This document shows positions 8,397-17,332 of a DNA stretch of 64,000 nt, piece after piece; within the stretch, counting starts at the first letter, position 1, and every line of letters starts with the position of its first letter. The position numbers were made by a program, and so were the translations under genes. The stretch comes from Loktanella sp. 3ANDIMAR09. GTDB lineage: Bacteria > Pseudomonadota > Alphaproteobacteria > Rhodobacterales > Rhodobacteraceae. The stretch is taken from contig NZ_LJAK01000008.1 of assembly GCF_001420005.1 (NCBI RefSeq), positions 62,001 through 126,000 on the forward strand. Reading direction: 5' to 3'. Below the pieces are notes generated by a model. It was not told the DNA's origin. It did no database searches and saw nothing but the letters and a program-made list of their open reading frames with translations.

Positions 8397-9119
8397 ATGG
8401 CGAGAGTAGCACTTGTGACGGGTGGCACGCGGGGCATTGGGGGCGCGATCAGTCATGCCCTCAAGGCGGCGGGATACACGGTCGTCGCGACCTATGCGGG
8501 CAACGACGAAAAGGCCAAGGCCTTTACCGATGAAACTGGAATCAAGACCTATAAATGGGACGTAGGCAGCTATGATGCCTGCGCTGCCGGCCTGCAAAAG
8601 GTCGCCGAAGAGGTCGGTCCCATCGAGGTTTTGGTCAACAATGCCGGCATCACCCGCGACGCGCCATTTCACAAGATGACACCAGACCAGTGGAATGAGG
8701 TGATCGGCACCAACCTGACCGGCGTGTTCAACATGACCCACCCTGTCTGGCCGGGCATGCGCGAACGCAAGTTCGGTCGTATCATCACCATTTCGTCGAT
8801 CAATGGCCAAAAGGGCCAGTTCGCGCAGGCAAACTATGCCGCGGCCAAGGCCGGTGACATCGGTTTCACCAAGGCGCTGGCACAAGAGGGCGCGCGCGCC
8901 GGCATCACCGTGAACGTCGTTGCACCGGGCTACATCAACACCGACATGATGAGCACGATCCCCGAAAAGGTCATGGACAGCATCGTTGGTGCAATTCCCG
9001 TGGGTCGGTTGGGCGAAGCCGAAGAGATCGCCCGCGCGGTCGTGTTCCTGGCCTCTGATGACGCGGGGTTCATCACCGGATCGACGATTACGGCCAACGG
9101 CGGCCAATACATGACCTGA
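8397..9119 (+). CDS. phaB: Acetoacetyl-CoA reductase
   Basis: PhaB reduces acetoacetyl-CoA to (R)-3-hydroxybutyryl-CoA with NADPH, feeding polyhydroxybutyrate synthesis. It is a 240-residue SDR with TGGTRGIG at 8-15, NNAG at 81-84, and catalytic Ser133/134, Tyr147 and Lys151 (NYAAAK). The segment INGQKGQFAQ is characteristic of PhaB rather than FabG. A GGGAGG ribosome-binding site precedes the ATG. The gene has its own terminator immediately downstream. Confidence 0.95.
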   Translation: MARVALVTGGTRGIGGAISHALKAAGYTVVATYAGNDEKAKAFTDETGIKTYKWDVGSYDACAAGLQKVAEEVGPIEVLVNNAGITRDAPFHKMTPDQWNEVIGTNLTGVFNMTHPVWPGMRERKFGRIITISSINGQKGQFAQANYAAAKAGDIGFTKALAQEGARAGITVNVVAPGYINTDMMSTIPEKVMDSIVGAIPVGRLGEAEEIARAVVFLASDDAGFITGSTITANGGQYMT

Positions 9120-9149
9120 CGCTTTCGCAGGCGCACCGCATATGCCAAG

Positions 9150-9180
9150 AGAGCCGGGGGACTGACCCCCGGCTCTTTTG
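9150..9180 (+). terminator. Intrinsic terminator after phaB
   Basis: GAGCCGGGGG (9151-9160) pairs perfectly with CCCCCGGCTC (9166-9175) around a 5-nt loop and is followed by TTTTGCGTTT. It ends phaB transcription just 12 bp before the next start codon. Confidence 0.9.
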
Positions 9181-9191
9181 CGTTTGGTTTC

Positions 9192-10061
9192 ATGACACGT
9201 CGCACTGCCACATTGACCGGTTTCGTTGCCGTCCTTCTCTGGGCACTTTTGGCGCTGTTCACGGTTGCGACCGATCCGGTCCCGCCGTTCCAGCTGACCG
9301 CGCTGACGTTTGCCATCGGGGCCGGTGTCGGACTGATGTGGGGCTGGGGCTGGGGCAGCGGCACGCTGCGCCAGTTGTCCCGGGTGCCTGCCCGCATCTA
9401 TGTCTTTGGCACCGTGGGGTTGTTCGGTTATCACGCGCTATATTTTTCGGCTCTGCGGCTGGCCCCACCAGCCGAGGCGGGGCTGATCGCCTACCTCTGG
9501 CCGCTGCTGATCGTCCTGTTGTCTGGTCTGCTGCCGGGCGAGGTGCTGCGTCGGGGTCATATCGTCGGGGCGATATTGGGGTTCGCCGGGGCCGCGCTGA
9601 TCATCGGGGCAGGGCGCGGCACACCGGGTAGCGGGGCCTTTGTCGGTTACGGTCTGGCGCTGCTTTGCGCGTTGTTCTGGTCTGGCTATTCGGTTTTGTC
9701 CCGCAGGTTCGGTGATGTGCCGACAGTCAGTGTCACCGTCTTTTGCGCAGCGACGGCGGTGTTGTCGGGTGGCGTGCATCTGCTGACGGAAAGCTGGGTC
9801 ACACCAACGGCCAGCGGCTGGCTGGCGATCATGGGGCTGGGGCTGGGACCTGTCGGGATCGCGTTTTTTGTCTGGGACGTCGGGATGAAACGCGGCGACA
9901 TTCAGGTTTTGGGTGCTGCGTCCTATGCAGCACCGCTGTTGTCGACCGTTGCACTGGTTGTTGCGGGCCTGTCGCCCGCGACGTGGACACTGGCGGGCGC
10001 GACCGCCCTGATCATGGCCGGGGCGGCGCTGGCAGCACGGGCCAGCGCCGCGCGAGGTTAG
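9192..10061 (+). CDS. DMT-superfamily transporter (EamA)
   Basis: This 289-residue protein has about ten hydrophobic segments in two EamA repeats, the build of drug/metabolite exporters such as amino-acid efflux proteins. Its opening (FVAVLLWALLALFTV) recalls YddG-type aromatic amino-acid exporters, but the substrate cannot be read from the sequence. The ATG lies very close to the phaB terminator and no clear ribosome-binding site is visible, so it may be leaderless or weakly translated. Its 3' end overlaps the convergent DUF465 gene by 4 bp. Confidence 0.88.
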   Translation: MTRRTATLTGFVAVLLWALLALFTVATDPVPPFQLTALTFAIGAGVGLMWGWGWGSGTLRQLSRVPARIYVFGTVGLFGYHALYFSALRLAPPAEAGLIAYLWPLLIVLLSGLLPGEVLRRGHIVGAILGFAGAALIIGAGRGTPGSGAFVGYGLALLCALFWSGYSVLSRRFGDVPTVSVTVFCAATAVLSGGVHLLTESWVTPTASGWLAIMGLGLGPVGIAFFVWDVGMKRGDIQVLGAASYAAPLLSTVALVVAGLSPATWTLAGATALIMAGAALAARASAARG

Positions 10062-10222
10062 GCCGAAAGACGGGAAATTTCCTCTTTCAGCATCAACTTT
10101 TCCTTTTTCAGGCGCGCGATTTCCAAGTCATCCGAACCGGCACTGCGCTGCAACTGTTCGACACTGTCCGACAGGGTTTGATGCTTCTTCTTCAACTCTG
10201 CAATGTGGGAAGTGAGGCTCAT
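10058..10222 (-). CDS. DUF465 (YdcH-like) small protein
   Basis: A short gene on the minus strand encodes 54 residues beginning MSLTSHIAELKKKHQ and ending EEISRLSA. It is highly charged and helical, with heptad-like leucines, the typical character of the DUF465/YdcH family. Function is unknown. A good AAAGGAG ribosome-binding site sits 6 nt upstream of the ATG at 10222. The stop overlaps the end of the convergent transporter gene. Confidence 0.85.
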   Translation of the reverse strand: MSLTSHIAELKKKHQTLSDSVEQLQRSAGSDDLEIARLKKEKLMLKEEISRLSA

Positions 10223-10341
10223 GATCCGCTCCTTTGGTTGATTTAGAACAATGTCAGTTCAGCACAGCGTCATCGATTTGTCATCTGTTTCGTGAGATGC
10301 GTTGCGCAGAGCCAGCCTGCTGCGCAATTCTTGCCAAATTA

Positions 10342-11106
10342 TTAATCCTGCATCGGCAATTTTATGCCATCCCGCAGCATTGCAGCGATCTGCGGGGTGT
10401 AATCCGGGCGATCATCCTTATGTATCGCGCCGGCATGCAGGACGAGAGGTGCGGCAAGCGCAAGCGGCGCACGACCACCGTGACGGGCCTGAACGATGAC
10501 CAGACTGGGGGCGCGACCAGCCCGTGCTGACAGCGGCCTGACCTGCATGGACCCCAGCCGTCCGAACAGTGTTGACAGGATCAGATCCAACTGCCCGGCA
10601 GGATGGATCACCGACAACATGCCCTTGGGCCTGACCCTGCGGATGCCGCAGTCCAGCCAGGCGGACAGACCGACGGGGCCACCGCGCCCCAGATCCCGCC
10701 CCGGATCTGCGGCGGCCGCGCCCGCAGCGCGGTCAAAATAGGGTGGGTTCATGATCACGTGATCATAGGTTTGCTGGCGCACGGCATCCGGCAGGTCTGT
10801 CAGATCGGCCGTATGCACCACGGCATCTGCGCCGCTGTCAGCGGCATTCAGACGCGCAAGTGCTGCATAATCCGCCTGCACCTCGACCCCCGTCAGTGAC
10901 AGGTCAGGCACACGCGCATGCAGGCACAGCATCGCCGTCCCCACGCCGCATCCCAGATCCAGGATGTGTTGCCCCGGTGCGGCCGGAACACTGGCTGCCA
11001 GCAGCACAGGATCGACCCCGGCACGGTATCCCTGCCGGGGCTGGCGCAGCGTCAGACGCCCCCCGAGAAAGGCATCGTGGGTCACGCCCGTGTCGGCATC
11101 GGTCAT
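10342..11106 (-). CDS. tRNA1(Val) adenine-N6 methyltransferase-like protein
   Basis: This 254-residue class I SAM-dependent methyltransferase has motif I ILDLGCGVGTAML (about residues 48-60) and the amino-methyltransferase motif NPPY (MNPPYFDR, near residue 118). The NPPY motif and the N-terminal FLGGRLTLRQPRQGYR match the TrmN6/YfiC family that makes m6A37 in tRNA-Val. The ATG overlaps the stop of the upstream DUF2007 gene (ATGA), so the pair is one operon. Substrate assignment is from family resemblance. Confidence 0.85.
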   Translation of the reverse strand: MTDADTGVTHDAFLGGRLTLRQPRQGYRAGVDPVLLAASVPAAPGQHILDLGCGVGTAMLCLHARVPDLSLTGVEVQADYAALARLNAADSGADAVVHTADLTDLPDAVRQQTYDHVIMNPPYFDRAAGAAAADPGRDLGRGGPVGLSAWLDCGIRRVRPKGMLSVIHPAGQLDLILSTLFGRLGSMQVRPLSARAGRAPSLVIVQARHGGRAPLALAAPLVLHAGAIHKDDRPDYTPQIAAMLRDGIKLPMQD

Positions 11107-11318
11107 GGCGATGTGTGGATCTCTGCGTCACGCATGACGGCGCGTGCCATGAACAGATCGCGGTCGGCGACCATGACCCGCTGTGGCAAGATGCCCAAGC
11201 TGCCGTCAAGCACGCTCATGTTTACGTCGAAGGTGAAACAGGGTATCTCCTCGGCCTTGAGCAGGGCCGTGGCGAGGGCGATGACCGTGGGGTCGTTTGT
11301 GCGCAGCAGTTCCTTCAT
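11103..11318 (-). CDS. DUF2007 domain protein
   Basis: This 71-residue protein beginning MKELLRTNDPTVIALA resembles the DUF2007 family (putative signal-transducing protein, a small ferredoxin-like fold). The VMVADRD segment near residue 48 is typical of the C-terminal strand. Function is unknown. It is the first gene of the pair with the methyltransferase and is divergent from the polyprenyl synthase, with a 48-bp gap. Confidence 0.85.
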   Translation of the reverse strand: MKELLRTNDPTVIALATALLKAEEIPCFTFDVNMSVLDGSLGILPQRVMVADRDLFMARAVMRDAEIHTSP

Positions 11319-11366
11319 GACGCCACCATAGCCGCATCTGCGCCACCCACAACACGGGAACACGAC

Positions 11367-12365
11367 ATGAGCCTCGACCACGCCGCCACCAAGCCGCACG
11401 AACGACTGGCGCAGGCCCTGTCTGCGGACCTGTCCGCTGTGAATGACATGATCGCGGCGCGCATGGCGTCGGAAAACGCACCCCGCATCCCCGAGGTGAC
11501 CGCTCATCTGATCGGCGCCGGTGGCAAACGTCTGCGCCCGATGCTGACGCTGGCCGCGGCCAACCTGTGCGGCTACGCGGGGCCCTATCACGTGCATCTG
11601 GCGACAACGGTGGAATTCATCCATACCGCCACGCTGCTGCACGACGACGTCGTGGACGAAAGCGACAAGCGCCGCGGCAAACCGACGGCCAACCTGCTGT
11701 GGGACAATTCCAGCTCGGTTCTGGTTGGGGATTATCTGTTCGCCCGCAGTTTTCAGCTGATGACGGAAACCGGCAACATGGACGTGCTGCGCATCCTGTC
11801 CAACGCCGCCGCGACCATCGCCGAAGGCGAGGTGCTGCAATTGACCGCCGCCCGCAATATTGCCACGACCGAGGACACATACCTCAAGGTGGTGCGCGGC
11901 AAGACAGCAGCGCTGTTTTCCGCCGCGACCGAGGTTGGTGGTGTGATCGCGGATGCGCCCGCGGATCAGGTCAGGGCCTTGTTCGACTATGGCGACGCGC
12001 TGGGCATTGCGTTCCAGATCGTCGACGACCTGCTGGACTGGCAGGGCGGGGCGGGCATCGGCAAAAACGTCGGCGATGATTTCCGCGAGGGCAAGCTGAC
12101 CATGCCGGTCATCCGCGCCATTGCGGCAGGTGACACGAACGAGCGCGTGTTCTGGACCCGCACGCTGGAAAAACGCGTGCAAGAGGACGGCGATCTGGCA
12201 CAGGCGCAGGACATCCTGGCGCGGCATGGCACGCTGGATAGCACAAAAGACACGGCAATCGCATGGGCCGCGCGTGCCAAATCGGCGCTGGACCCGATTC
12301 CGGATCACGAGATCAAGGGAATGCTGGTCGATCTCGCCGACTACGTGGTGGAACGGCTGGTCTGA
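11367..12365 (+). CDS. Long-chain polyprenyl diphosphate synthase
   Basis: This 332-residue trans-prenyltransferase extends isoprenoid diphosphates to the long side chain of ubiquinone (probably C50 in this group). GGKRLRP is near residue 52, the first Asp-rich motif DDVVD at 93-97 and the second DDLLD near 217. The residues just before the first motif are small (HTATLLH), as in long-chain octaprenyl or decaprenyl synthases. The ATG at 11367 gives the family N-terminus; longer in-frame extensions run into the divergent genes. The 3' end overlaps the convergent ispE by 25 bp. Confidence 0.95.
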   Translation: MSLDHAATKPHERLAQALSADLSAVNDMIAARMASENAPRIPEVTAHLIGAGGKRLRPMLTLAAANLCGYAGPYHVHLATTVEFIHTATLLHDDVVDESDKRRGKPTANLLWDNSSSVLVGDYLFARSFQLMTETGNMDVLRILSNAAATIAEGEVLQLTAARNIATTEDTYLKVVRGKTAALFSAATEVGGVIADAPADQVRALFDYGDALGIAFQIVDDLLDWQGGAGIGKNVGDDFREGKLTMPVIRAIAAGDTNERVFWTRTLEKRVQEDGDLAQAQDILARHGTLDSTKDTAIAWAARAKSALDPIPDHEIKGMLVDLADYVVERLV

Positions 12366-13219
12366 AACACCCCGCCCGGTGCGACCCACCAGCGCGGATG
12401 GCGGAGCTGCATGGATTTCGCCGCCAGTTTCGCATCCGCGGTATGCGCGACAAGGCCCCAGCAGGTCGCACCCGATCCGGACATGCCCACGGCCTTGACC
12501 TGTGGCAGGCCACGCAAATCCGTCAGCGCCTGCGCAATCTCGGGGGCCATCGCCTGTGCCGGTGGCAAAAGGTCGTTGCGCTGCGTTTCCAGCCAGGCTG
12601 CGAAACCTGCGACATCCAACCCCTGTGGCACCGCGTCCATTGGCGCAAGGTCCGTCCGGTCCAGCGCGCGAAAGATTGCGGGCGTCGGCACATCGACATC
12701 AGGCTTGACCAGCACAAGCGCGCAATCCGGCAGGCGCGGCACACTGGACAGATCTTCGCCGATCCCGCGCATCCGCATGGGGGCTGGCCCCGCCAGACAG
12801 ACCGGCACGTCCGCCCCAAGGCCAAGGACGTCATCACGTGTCAGCTGATCCAGATCGACTTTCCAGAAATCCGCAAGCAAATGCAGCGCCAGTGCGGCAT
12901 CGGCCGATCCACCGCCAATTCCGGCAGGGTGCGGCAGGATCTTGTCCAGGGTCAGTGCAGCGCCACGTGTCGTGCCCGTCACCTGTGCCAAGAGACGGGC
13001 CGCCCGCATCACAAGGTTGCGTCCGTCGGTCGGCACGCCGGGTTTGAACGGTCCCGTCACGGACAGGCGCAGGTCCGGTGCAGGGCCAACCCGCAGGCGG
13101 TCGCCCAGATCGACGAACACGACAAGCGAATCCAGCAGGTGATAGCCGTCATCGCGGCGTCCTGTCACATGCAGGGTCAGATTGATCTTGGCCGGGGCCA
13201 GCGCCGCATTCGGAATCAT
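12341..13219 (-). CDS. ispE: 4-diphosphocytidyl-2-C-methyl-D-erythritol kinase
   Basis: IspE phosphorylates CDP-methylerythritol in the non-mevalonate isoprenoid pathway. The 292-residue GHMP kinase has PAKINLTLHVTGRRDDGYH near the N-terminus and the phosphate-binding loop PAGIGGGSADAA near residue 95. It overlaps the TPR gene upstream by ATGA coupling and the polyprenyl synthase gene convergently at its 3' end. Two isoprenoid enzymes side by side fit a shared pathway, but they are on opposite strands. Confidence 0.95.
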   Translation of the reverse strand: MIPNAALAPAKINLTLHVTGRRDDGYHLLDSLVVFVDLGDRLRVGPAPDLRLSVTGPFKPGVPTDGRNLVMRAARLLAQVTGTTRGAALTLDKILPHPAGIGGGSADAALALHLLADFWKVDLDQLTRDDVLGLGADVPVCLAGPAPMRMRGIGEDLSSVPRLPDCALVLVKPDVDVPTPAIFRALDRTDLAPMDAVPQGLDVAGFAAWLETQRNDLLPPAQAMAPEIAQALTDLRGLPQVKAVGMSGSGATCWGLVAHTADAKLAAKSMQLRHPRWWVAPGGVFQTSRSTT

Positions 13220-14910
13220 TGGGTCGGATCGTCGGCCAGTGTGATGGGGGGCTGGCCTTCGGCGGCGCGGACGGCATCCAGGCCGTCCGCCAGTTTCGCC
13301 CTGATCCGCGCGGCAAGCGCCTCGTCGGGATCAAAGGACAGGGCGCGTTGCCACTGAAACCGTGCCTCGCGTTTGCGACCCACTGCCCAATAGGCATCGC
13401 CCAGGTGATCGTTGACGATCGGGTCGGTCGCCTCGAGCGCTGCGGCGGTTTCCAGCGGTGCGACGGCCTCTTCGTAGCGGCCAAGCGTGAAATAGACCCA
13501 TCCGAGTGAATCGATGATGGCCCCGCTGTCGGGGCGTCCCTCGACGGCGCGTTCGATCATGTCGAGCGCCTCGTCCAGTTTTTCACCGCGTTCCACAAGG
13601 CTGTAGCCAAGGTAGTTCAGCACCTCTGGGCGGTTCGGTTCCAGTGCCAGTGCCGCGCGGAAATCAGCCTCGGCGGCAGGCCAGTTGTCGCTGTCGAACG
13701 ACACCACGGCGCGCGAATAATAGACGATCCAGAGATTGGGGTCATCCTGCGGATACAGGTCGATGGCGCGGGAATAGGCGTCATGGGCTGCATCCAGCTG
13801 ATCATTGTCCCGCAGGACATCACCCAGCCGGGATTGCACAAATGGCAGATCGGGATGTGCCCTCGCGAGGGCTTGTGCGACCTCGATCGCGGCCTCGTTG
13901 CGGTCGGACAACCGCAAACTGTCGATGCGTCCCAATTCGGCAGAGGGATAGGCAGGATCGTCGGTGGGGACGGTTGCAAAGGCCTCTCCGGCCAGGTCGT
14001 AGCGACGCATTTCCTGCAAGAGGGCTGCGGTCAGCATGGCGGCATCGACATTGTCGGGGGCCATGAACTGCGCCATCCGGGCGTATTGCAGGATATAGTC
14101 GTCGCGCGCCTCACCTGCGAGGAGGCTGCCGATCATGTACGCAACTTCGGCCAGGCCCTCTGTTGCGCTGGTCACGACATCATAGGCCAGTGTTTCGCCA
14201 GCGGCCAAACGGCCCTGCATGTCCACGATGCCCGGATCCAGCGTCGCGCCGAACACGTCAGTCAGCGCGGCCGCGGCATCATCGTTTCGGTCCAGCTGGG
14301 ACAGGATCTGCGCCTGCGCGATGGCCGCCCGGGGGCTGAATGCGCTGGTGCCGTCACCGGGGTTCGCAAGAATGGCAAGCGCGCCTTCGTAATCGCCGAC
14401 GGTCGCCAGTGCATAAGCCTTGTGCAGCAGGCCATAGCTGCGCATGCCGTCGGTGTCGGCCACCGCGTCAAAGGCGGTCAGCGCGTCCGTCATCTGCCCC
14501 GTGCCGACCAGCGCCCACGCCCGGGCAAGCGCGTCGAACAGCGGGCTGACGCCCAGCGGGTCCGCGTCCAGTATCGCATCCCAGTTTTCATTGACCGCAT
14601 TGACGCTGACCGTGATTGCAGCACCGACCTGGGAGCTGATGCCTGCCTCGCGCAGACGGTCTGCAAAAATGGCCGCGCGTTCGAAATCGCCCAGTGCGAC
14701 ATAGGACACGGCAGCACTTTCCAGCAGGGCGACGTTCTGGGGATCCTCGACCAGGGCCTGTTCGTAGAATTCCGCAGCGGGCGCATAATCGCGCACGCCG
14801 GCGGCGCTGCGTGCGGCCAGATAAGCCCCCGGATCGACCTGTGCCTGCGCTGGCGGGCCGAACGACATGAGACCCACCATCAGGGCCGCGATGGAAATGC
14901 GTTTCGTCAT
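13216..14910 (-). CDS. Exported tetratricopeptide-repeat protein
   Basis: This 564-residue protein has a signal peptide (MTKRISIAALMVGL, cleavage after PAQAQ) and many TPR units across its length. These are clearest in the C-terminal third, for example LNYLGYSLVERGEKLDEA and SLGWVYFTLGRYEEA. It is presumably periplasmic or outer-membrane associated and mediates protein contacts; a specific partner is not known. Start at 14910 is chosen because it begins the signal peptide; an upstream ATG at 14970 adds an unlikely 20-residue extension. Its stop overlaps the ispE start. Confidence 0.88.
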   Translation of the reverse strand: MTKRISIAALMVGLMSFGPPAQAQVDPGAYLAARSAAGVRDYAPAAEFYEQALVEDPQNVALLESAAVSYVALGDFERAAIFADRLREAGISSQVGAAITVSVNAVNENWDAILDADPLGVSPLFDALARAWALVGTGQMTDALTAFDAVADTDGMRSYGLLHKAYALATVGDYEGALAILANPGDGTSAFSPRAAIAQAQILSQLDRNDDAAAALTDVFGATLDPGIVDMQGRLAAGETLAYDVVTSATEGLAEVAYMIGSLLAGEARDDYILQYARMAQFMAPDNVDAAMLTAALLQEMRRYDLAGEAFATVPTDDPAYPSAELGRIDSLRLSDRNEAAIEVAQALARAHPDLPFVQSRLGDVLRDNDQLDAAHDAYSRAIDLYPQDDPNLWIVYYSRAVVSFDSDNWPAAEADFRAALALEPNRPEVLNYLGYSLVERGEKLDEALDMIERAVEGRPDSGAIIDSLGWVYFTLGRYEEAVAPLETAAALEATDPIVNDHLGDAYWAVGRKREARFQWQRALSFDPDEALAARIRAKLADGLDAVRAAEGQPPITLADDPTQ

Positions 14911-15019
14911 GACACTCGCCTGCAAGAACGTTTGGACCTGCACCGTAGGCGCAGGTCCAATGGCGTGCAATCAATCACATGTCACGAGCGGTTGAACGTG
15001 CGGGTCACCGCCGCCGCGC

Positions 15020-16666
15020 TCACATGTTGGGATAGTTCGGACCGTCACCACCCTGCGGCACGGTCCAGACGATGTTCTGGCTGGGGTCCTTGATATCGCA
15101 GGTCTTGCAATGGACGCAGTTCTGGAAATTGATCTGGAACTTGGTCTCGGCTCCTTCGCCCACAAACTCGTACACCCCGGCCGGGCAATATCGTGCAGAT
15201 GGGCCTGCATACTTCGGCAGGTTGACCGCAACAGGGATCGACGGATCCTTGAGCTTTAGGTGCGCGGGCTGGCTTTCTTCGTGGTTGGTAAAGCTGAAGG
15301 CCACGTTCGTCAGTCGGTCGAACGACAGTTTGCCATCCGGCTTGGGGTAGTCGATGACCTTGTGCTGATCTGCGGGTTCCGTCGCCTCGGCGTCGGATTT
15401 GCCGTGCGACAGCGTGCCGATGACCGAAATACCGGTCAGCGTGTTGGTCCACATGTCAAAACCACCCAGCGCAAGCGAGGTCGTCAGCCCGTAACGCGAC
15501 CAAAGCGGTTTGACGTTGCGCACCTTTTTCAGGTCGATGCCGACGGGGCCTGTTTTCAGCACCTTGTCGTAGTCGGTCAGCGTGTCGCCGCTGCGTCCGG
15601 CCTGCATCGCCTCGATCGCGGCCTCGGCTGCGTGGATGCCCGACAGCATGGCGTTGTGGTTACCCTTGATGCGGGGGACGTTCACCAGCCCTGCGGAACA
15701 GCCCAGCAGGCAGCCGCCGGGAAACGCCGTCTGCGGGATGGACTGGAACCCGCCTTCTGAGATCGCGCGCGCGCCATAGGCGACACGCTTGCCGCCTTCC
15801 AGCAGGTCCTTGACCATCGGGTGATGCTTGAACCGCTGAAATTCCATGTAGGGGAATGTGTGCGGGTTCTTGTAGCCCAGATGCACGACGAAACCGACAT
15901 ACACCTGATTGTTGTCGAGGTGGTAGATGAACGATCCGCCACCGGCACCGGATTCGTTCAGCGGCCAGCCCATCGTGTGCACGACCGTGCCGGGCTTGTG
16001 TTTTTCCGGGTCGATTTCCCAGATTTCCTTCATGCCGAGACCGTATTTCTGCACATCGCTCTTGGCGTCGAGGTCGAATTTATCGATCACCTGCTTGGAC
16101 AACGATCCGCGCACGCCTTCGGACAGGAACACGTACTTGCCCAGCAGTTCCATCCCCGGCTCGTAGCCCGGACCCTCGGTTCCATCGGGGTTGCGCCCGA
16201 ATTCACCGGCCACAACGCCCGCCACACGGCCATCGTCGCCCCAGACCAGTTCGGAACAGGCCATGCCCGGGAATATCTCGACGCCCAGTTCCTCGGCCTG
16301 TTCTGCCATCCAGCGGCAGACGTTTGCCATGCTGACGATGTAGTTGCCGTGGTTGTTCATCAGCGGTGGCATCAGCATATTGGGCACGCGGATTTTTCCG
16401 GCCTCGCCCAGCATGTAGAAATGATCGTCGGTGACGGGGACATTCAGCGGCGCGCCGCGGTCCTTCCAGTCGGGGATCAGGCGATCCAGGCCCGATGGGT
16501 CCAGAACGGCACCAGACAGAATATGCGCGCCGACCTCGGACCCTTTTTCCAGAACGACGACATTGCAATCGGGGTCCATCTGTTTCAGGCGAATGGCCGC
16601 CGACAGCCCGGCAGGGCCGGCGCCGACGATGACAACATCATATTCCATTGATTCGCGTTCAGCCAT
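15020..16666 (-). CDS. Electron-transfer flavoprotein-ubiquinone oxidoreductase
   Basis: ETF-QO passes electrons from electron-transfer flavoprotein to ubiquinone at the inner membrane, linking fatty-acid and amino-acid oxidation to respiration. The 548-residue protein starts with an FAD Rossmann motif ([14 protein letters not shown]) and ends with a 4Fe-4S cluster region: YCPAGVYE, then NCVHCKTCDIKDP near residue 520. A membrane-associated region lies between. An AAGGA ribosome-binding site supports the start at 16666. It is divergent from greA with a 188-bp gap that must hold both promoters. Confidence 0.97.
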   Translation of the reverse strand: MAERESMEYDVVIVGAGPAGLSAAIRLKQMDPDCNVVVLEKGSEVGAHILSGAVLDPSGLDRLIPDWKDRGAPLNVPVTDDHFYMLGEAGKIRVPNMLMPPLMNNHGNYIVSMANVCRWMAEQAEELGVEIFPGMACSELVWGDDGRVAGVVAGEFGRNPDGTEGPGYEPGMELLGKYVFLSEGVRGSLSKQVIDKFDLDAKSDVQKYGLGMKEIWEIDPEKHKPGTVVHTMGWPLNESGAGGGSFIYHLDNNQVYVGFVVHLGYKNPHTFPYMEFQRFKHHPMVKDLLEGGKRVAYGARAISEGGFQSIPQTAFPGGCLLGCSAGLVNVPRIKGNHNAMLSGIHAAEAAIEAMQAGRSGDTLTDYDKVLKTGPVGIDLKKVRNVKPLWSRYGLTTSLALGGFDMWTNTLTGISVIGTLSHGKSDAEATEPADQHKVIDYPKPDGKLSFDRLTNVAFSFTNHEESQPAHLKLKDPSIPVAVNLPKYAGPSARYCPAGVYEFVGEGAETKFQINFQNCVHCKTCDIKDPSQNIVWTVPQGGDGPNYPNM

Positions 16667-16854
16667 GATCCATCCTTTTGCATGTGCAGCAATAAAGTTG
16701 CGCGAAGGGTTACAGGACGCGCCGGGGCGTCGCAATCACAACGATGCGTCAAAGGCGCGGTTCCGCCGCGGCGTTTTGGCGGGCGCTTGACTTTACCACG
16801 CGCGAATACGCTATGAACGTGCGATGAATTCGCACAGGCCAAGAGGGTGCCAAC

Positions 16855-17325
16855 ATGGACAAGATTCCGCTGACCGCTGCCGGTTTCAAAAAACTGGACA
16901 ATGAGCTCAAGCACCTGAAGTCGGTTGAACGCCCGGCCATCATTCGCGCCATTTCGGAGGCGCGCGAACACGGTGACCTGTCTGAAAACGCCGAATACCA
17001 TTCCGCCAAGGAAAAACAGTCGTTCATCGAAGGCCGCGTCAAGGAGATCGAGGGCGTGCTGTCGCTGGCGGACGTGATCAATCCGGCCAAGATGTCAGGC
17101 AACGTCAAATTTGGCGCGACCGTGCATCTGGTGGACGAGGACACGGACGAGGAAAAGACCTATCAGATCGTCGGCGAATACGAGGCCGATATCGAAAAAG
17201 GTCTGCTGAACATGAAATCGCCACTGGCCCGCGCCCTGATCGGCAAGGACGAGGGCGACAGCGTCGAGGTCCGCACGCCGGGTGGCGAACGGTCCTATGA
17301 AATCCTGAAAATCGAATACAAGTAG
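16855..17325 (+). CDS. greA: Transcription elongation factor GreA
   Basis: GreA binds the RNA polymerase secondary channel and stimulates cleavage of backtracked RNA. The 156-residue protein has the N-terminal coiled coil (FKKLDNELKHLKS ... SENAEYHSAKEKQ, with tip acidic residues) and the C-terminal FKBP-like domain, including SPLARALIGK near 120. Length and motifs are normal. It is followed after 7 bp by a membrane protein gene, so readthrough is likely. Confidence 0.97.
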   Translation: MDKIPLTAAGFKKLDNELKHLKSVERPAIIRAISEAREHGDLSENAEYHSAKEKQSFIEGRVKEIEGVLSLADVINPAKMSGNVKFGATVHLVDEDTDEEKTYQIVGEYEADIEKGLLNMKSPLARALIGKDEGDSVEVRTPGGERSYEILKIEYK

Positions 17326-17332
17326 CAAACAC

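Noticed and set aside
10860-11366. Upstream extension of the polyprenyl synthase frame
   Set aside because: It overlaps the divergent methyltransferase and DUF2007 genes; the conserved N-terminus begins at 11367.
11319-12389. Long minus-strand frame fused to DUF2007
   Set aside because: The part above 11318 is antisense to the polyprenyl synthase; only the last 71 residues match a family.
13783-15093. 436-residue plus-strand frame
   Set aside because: Antisense to the TPR protein, which has a signal peptide and clear repeats.
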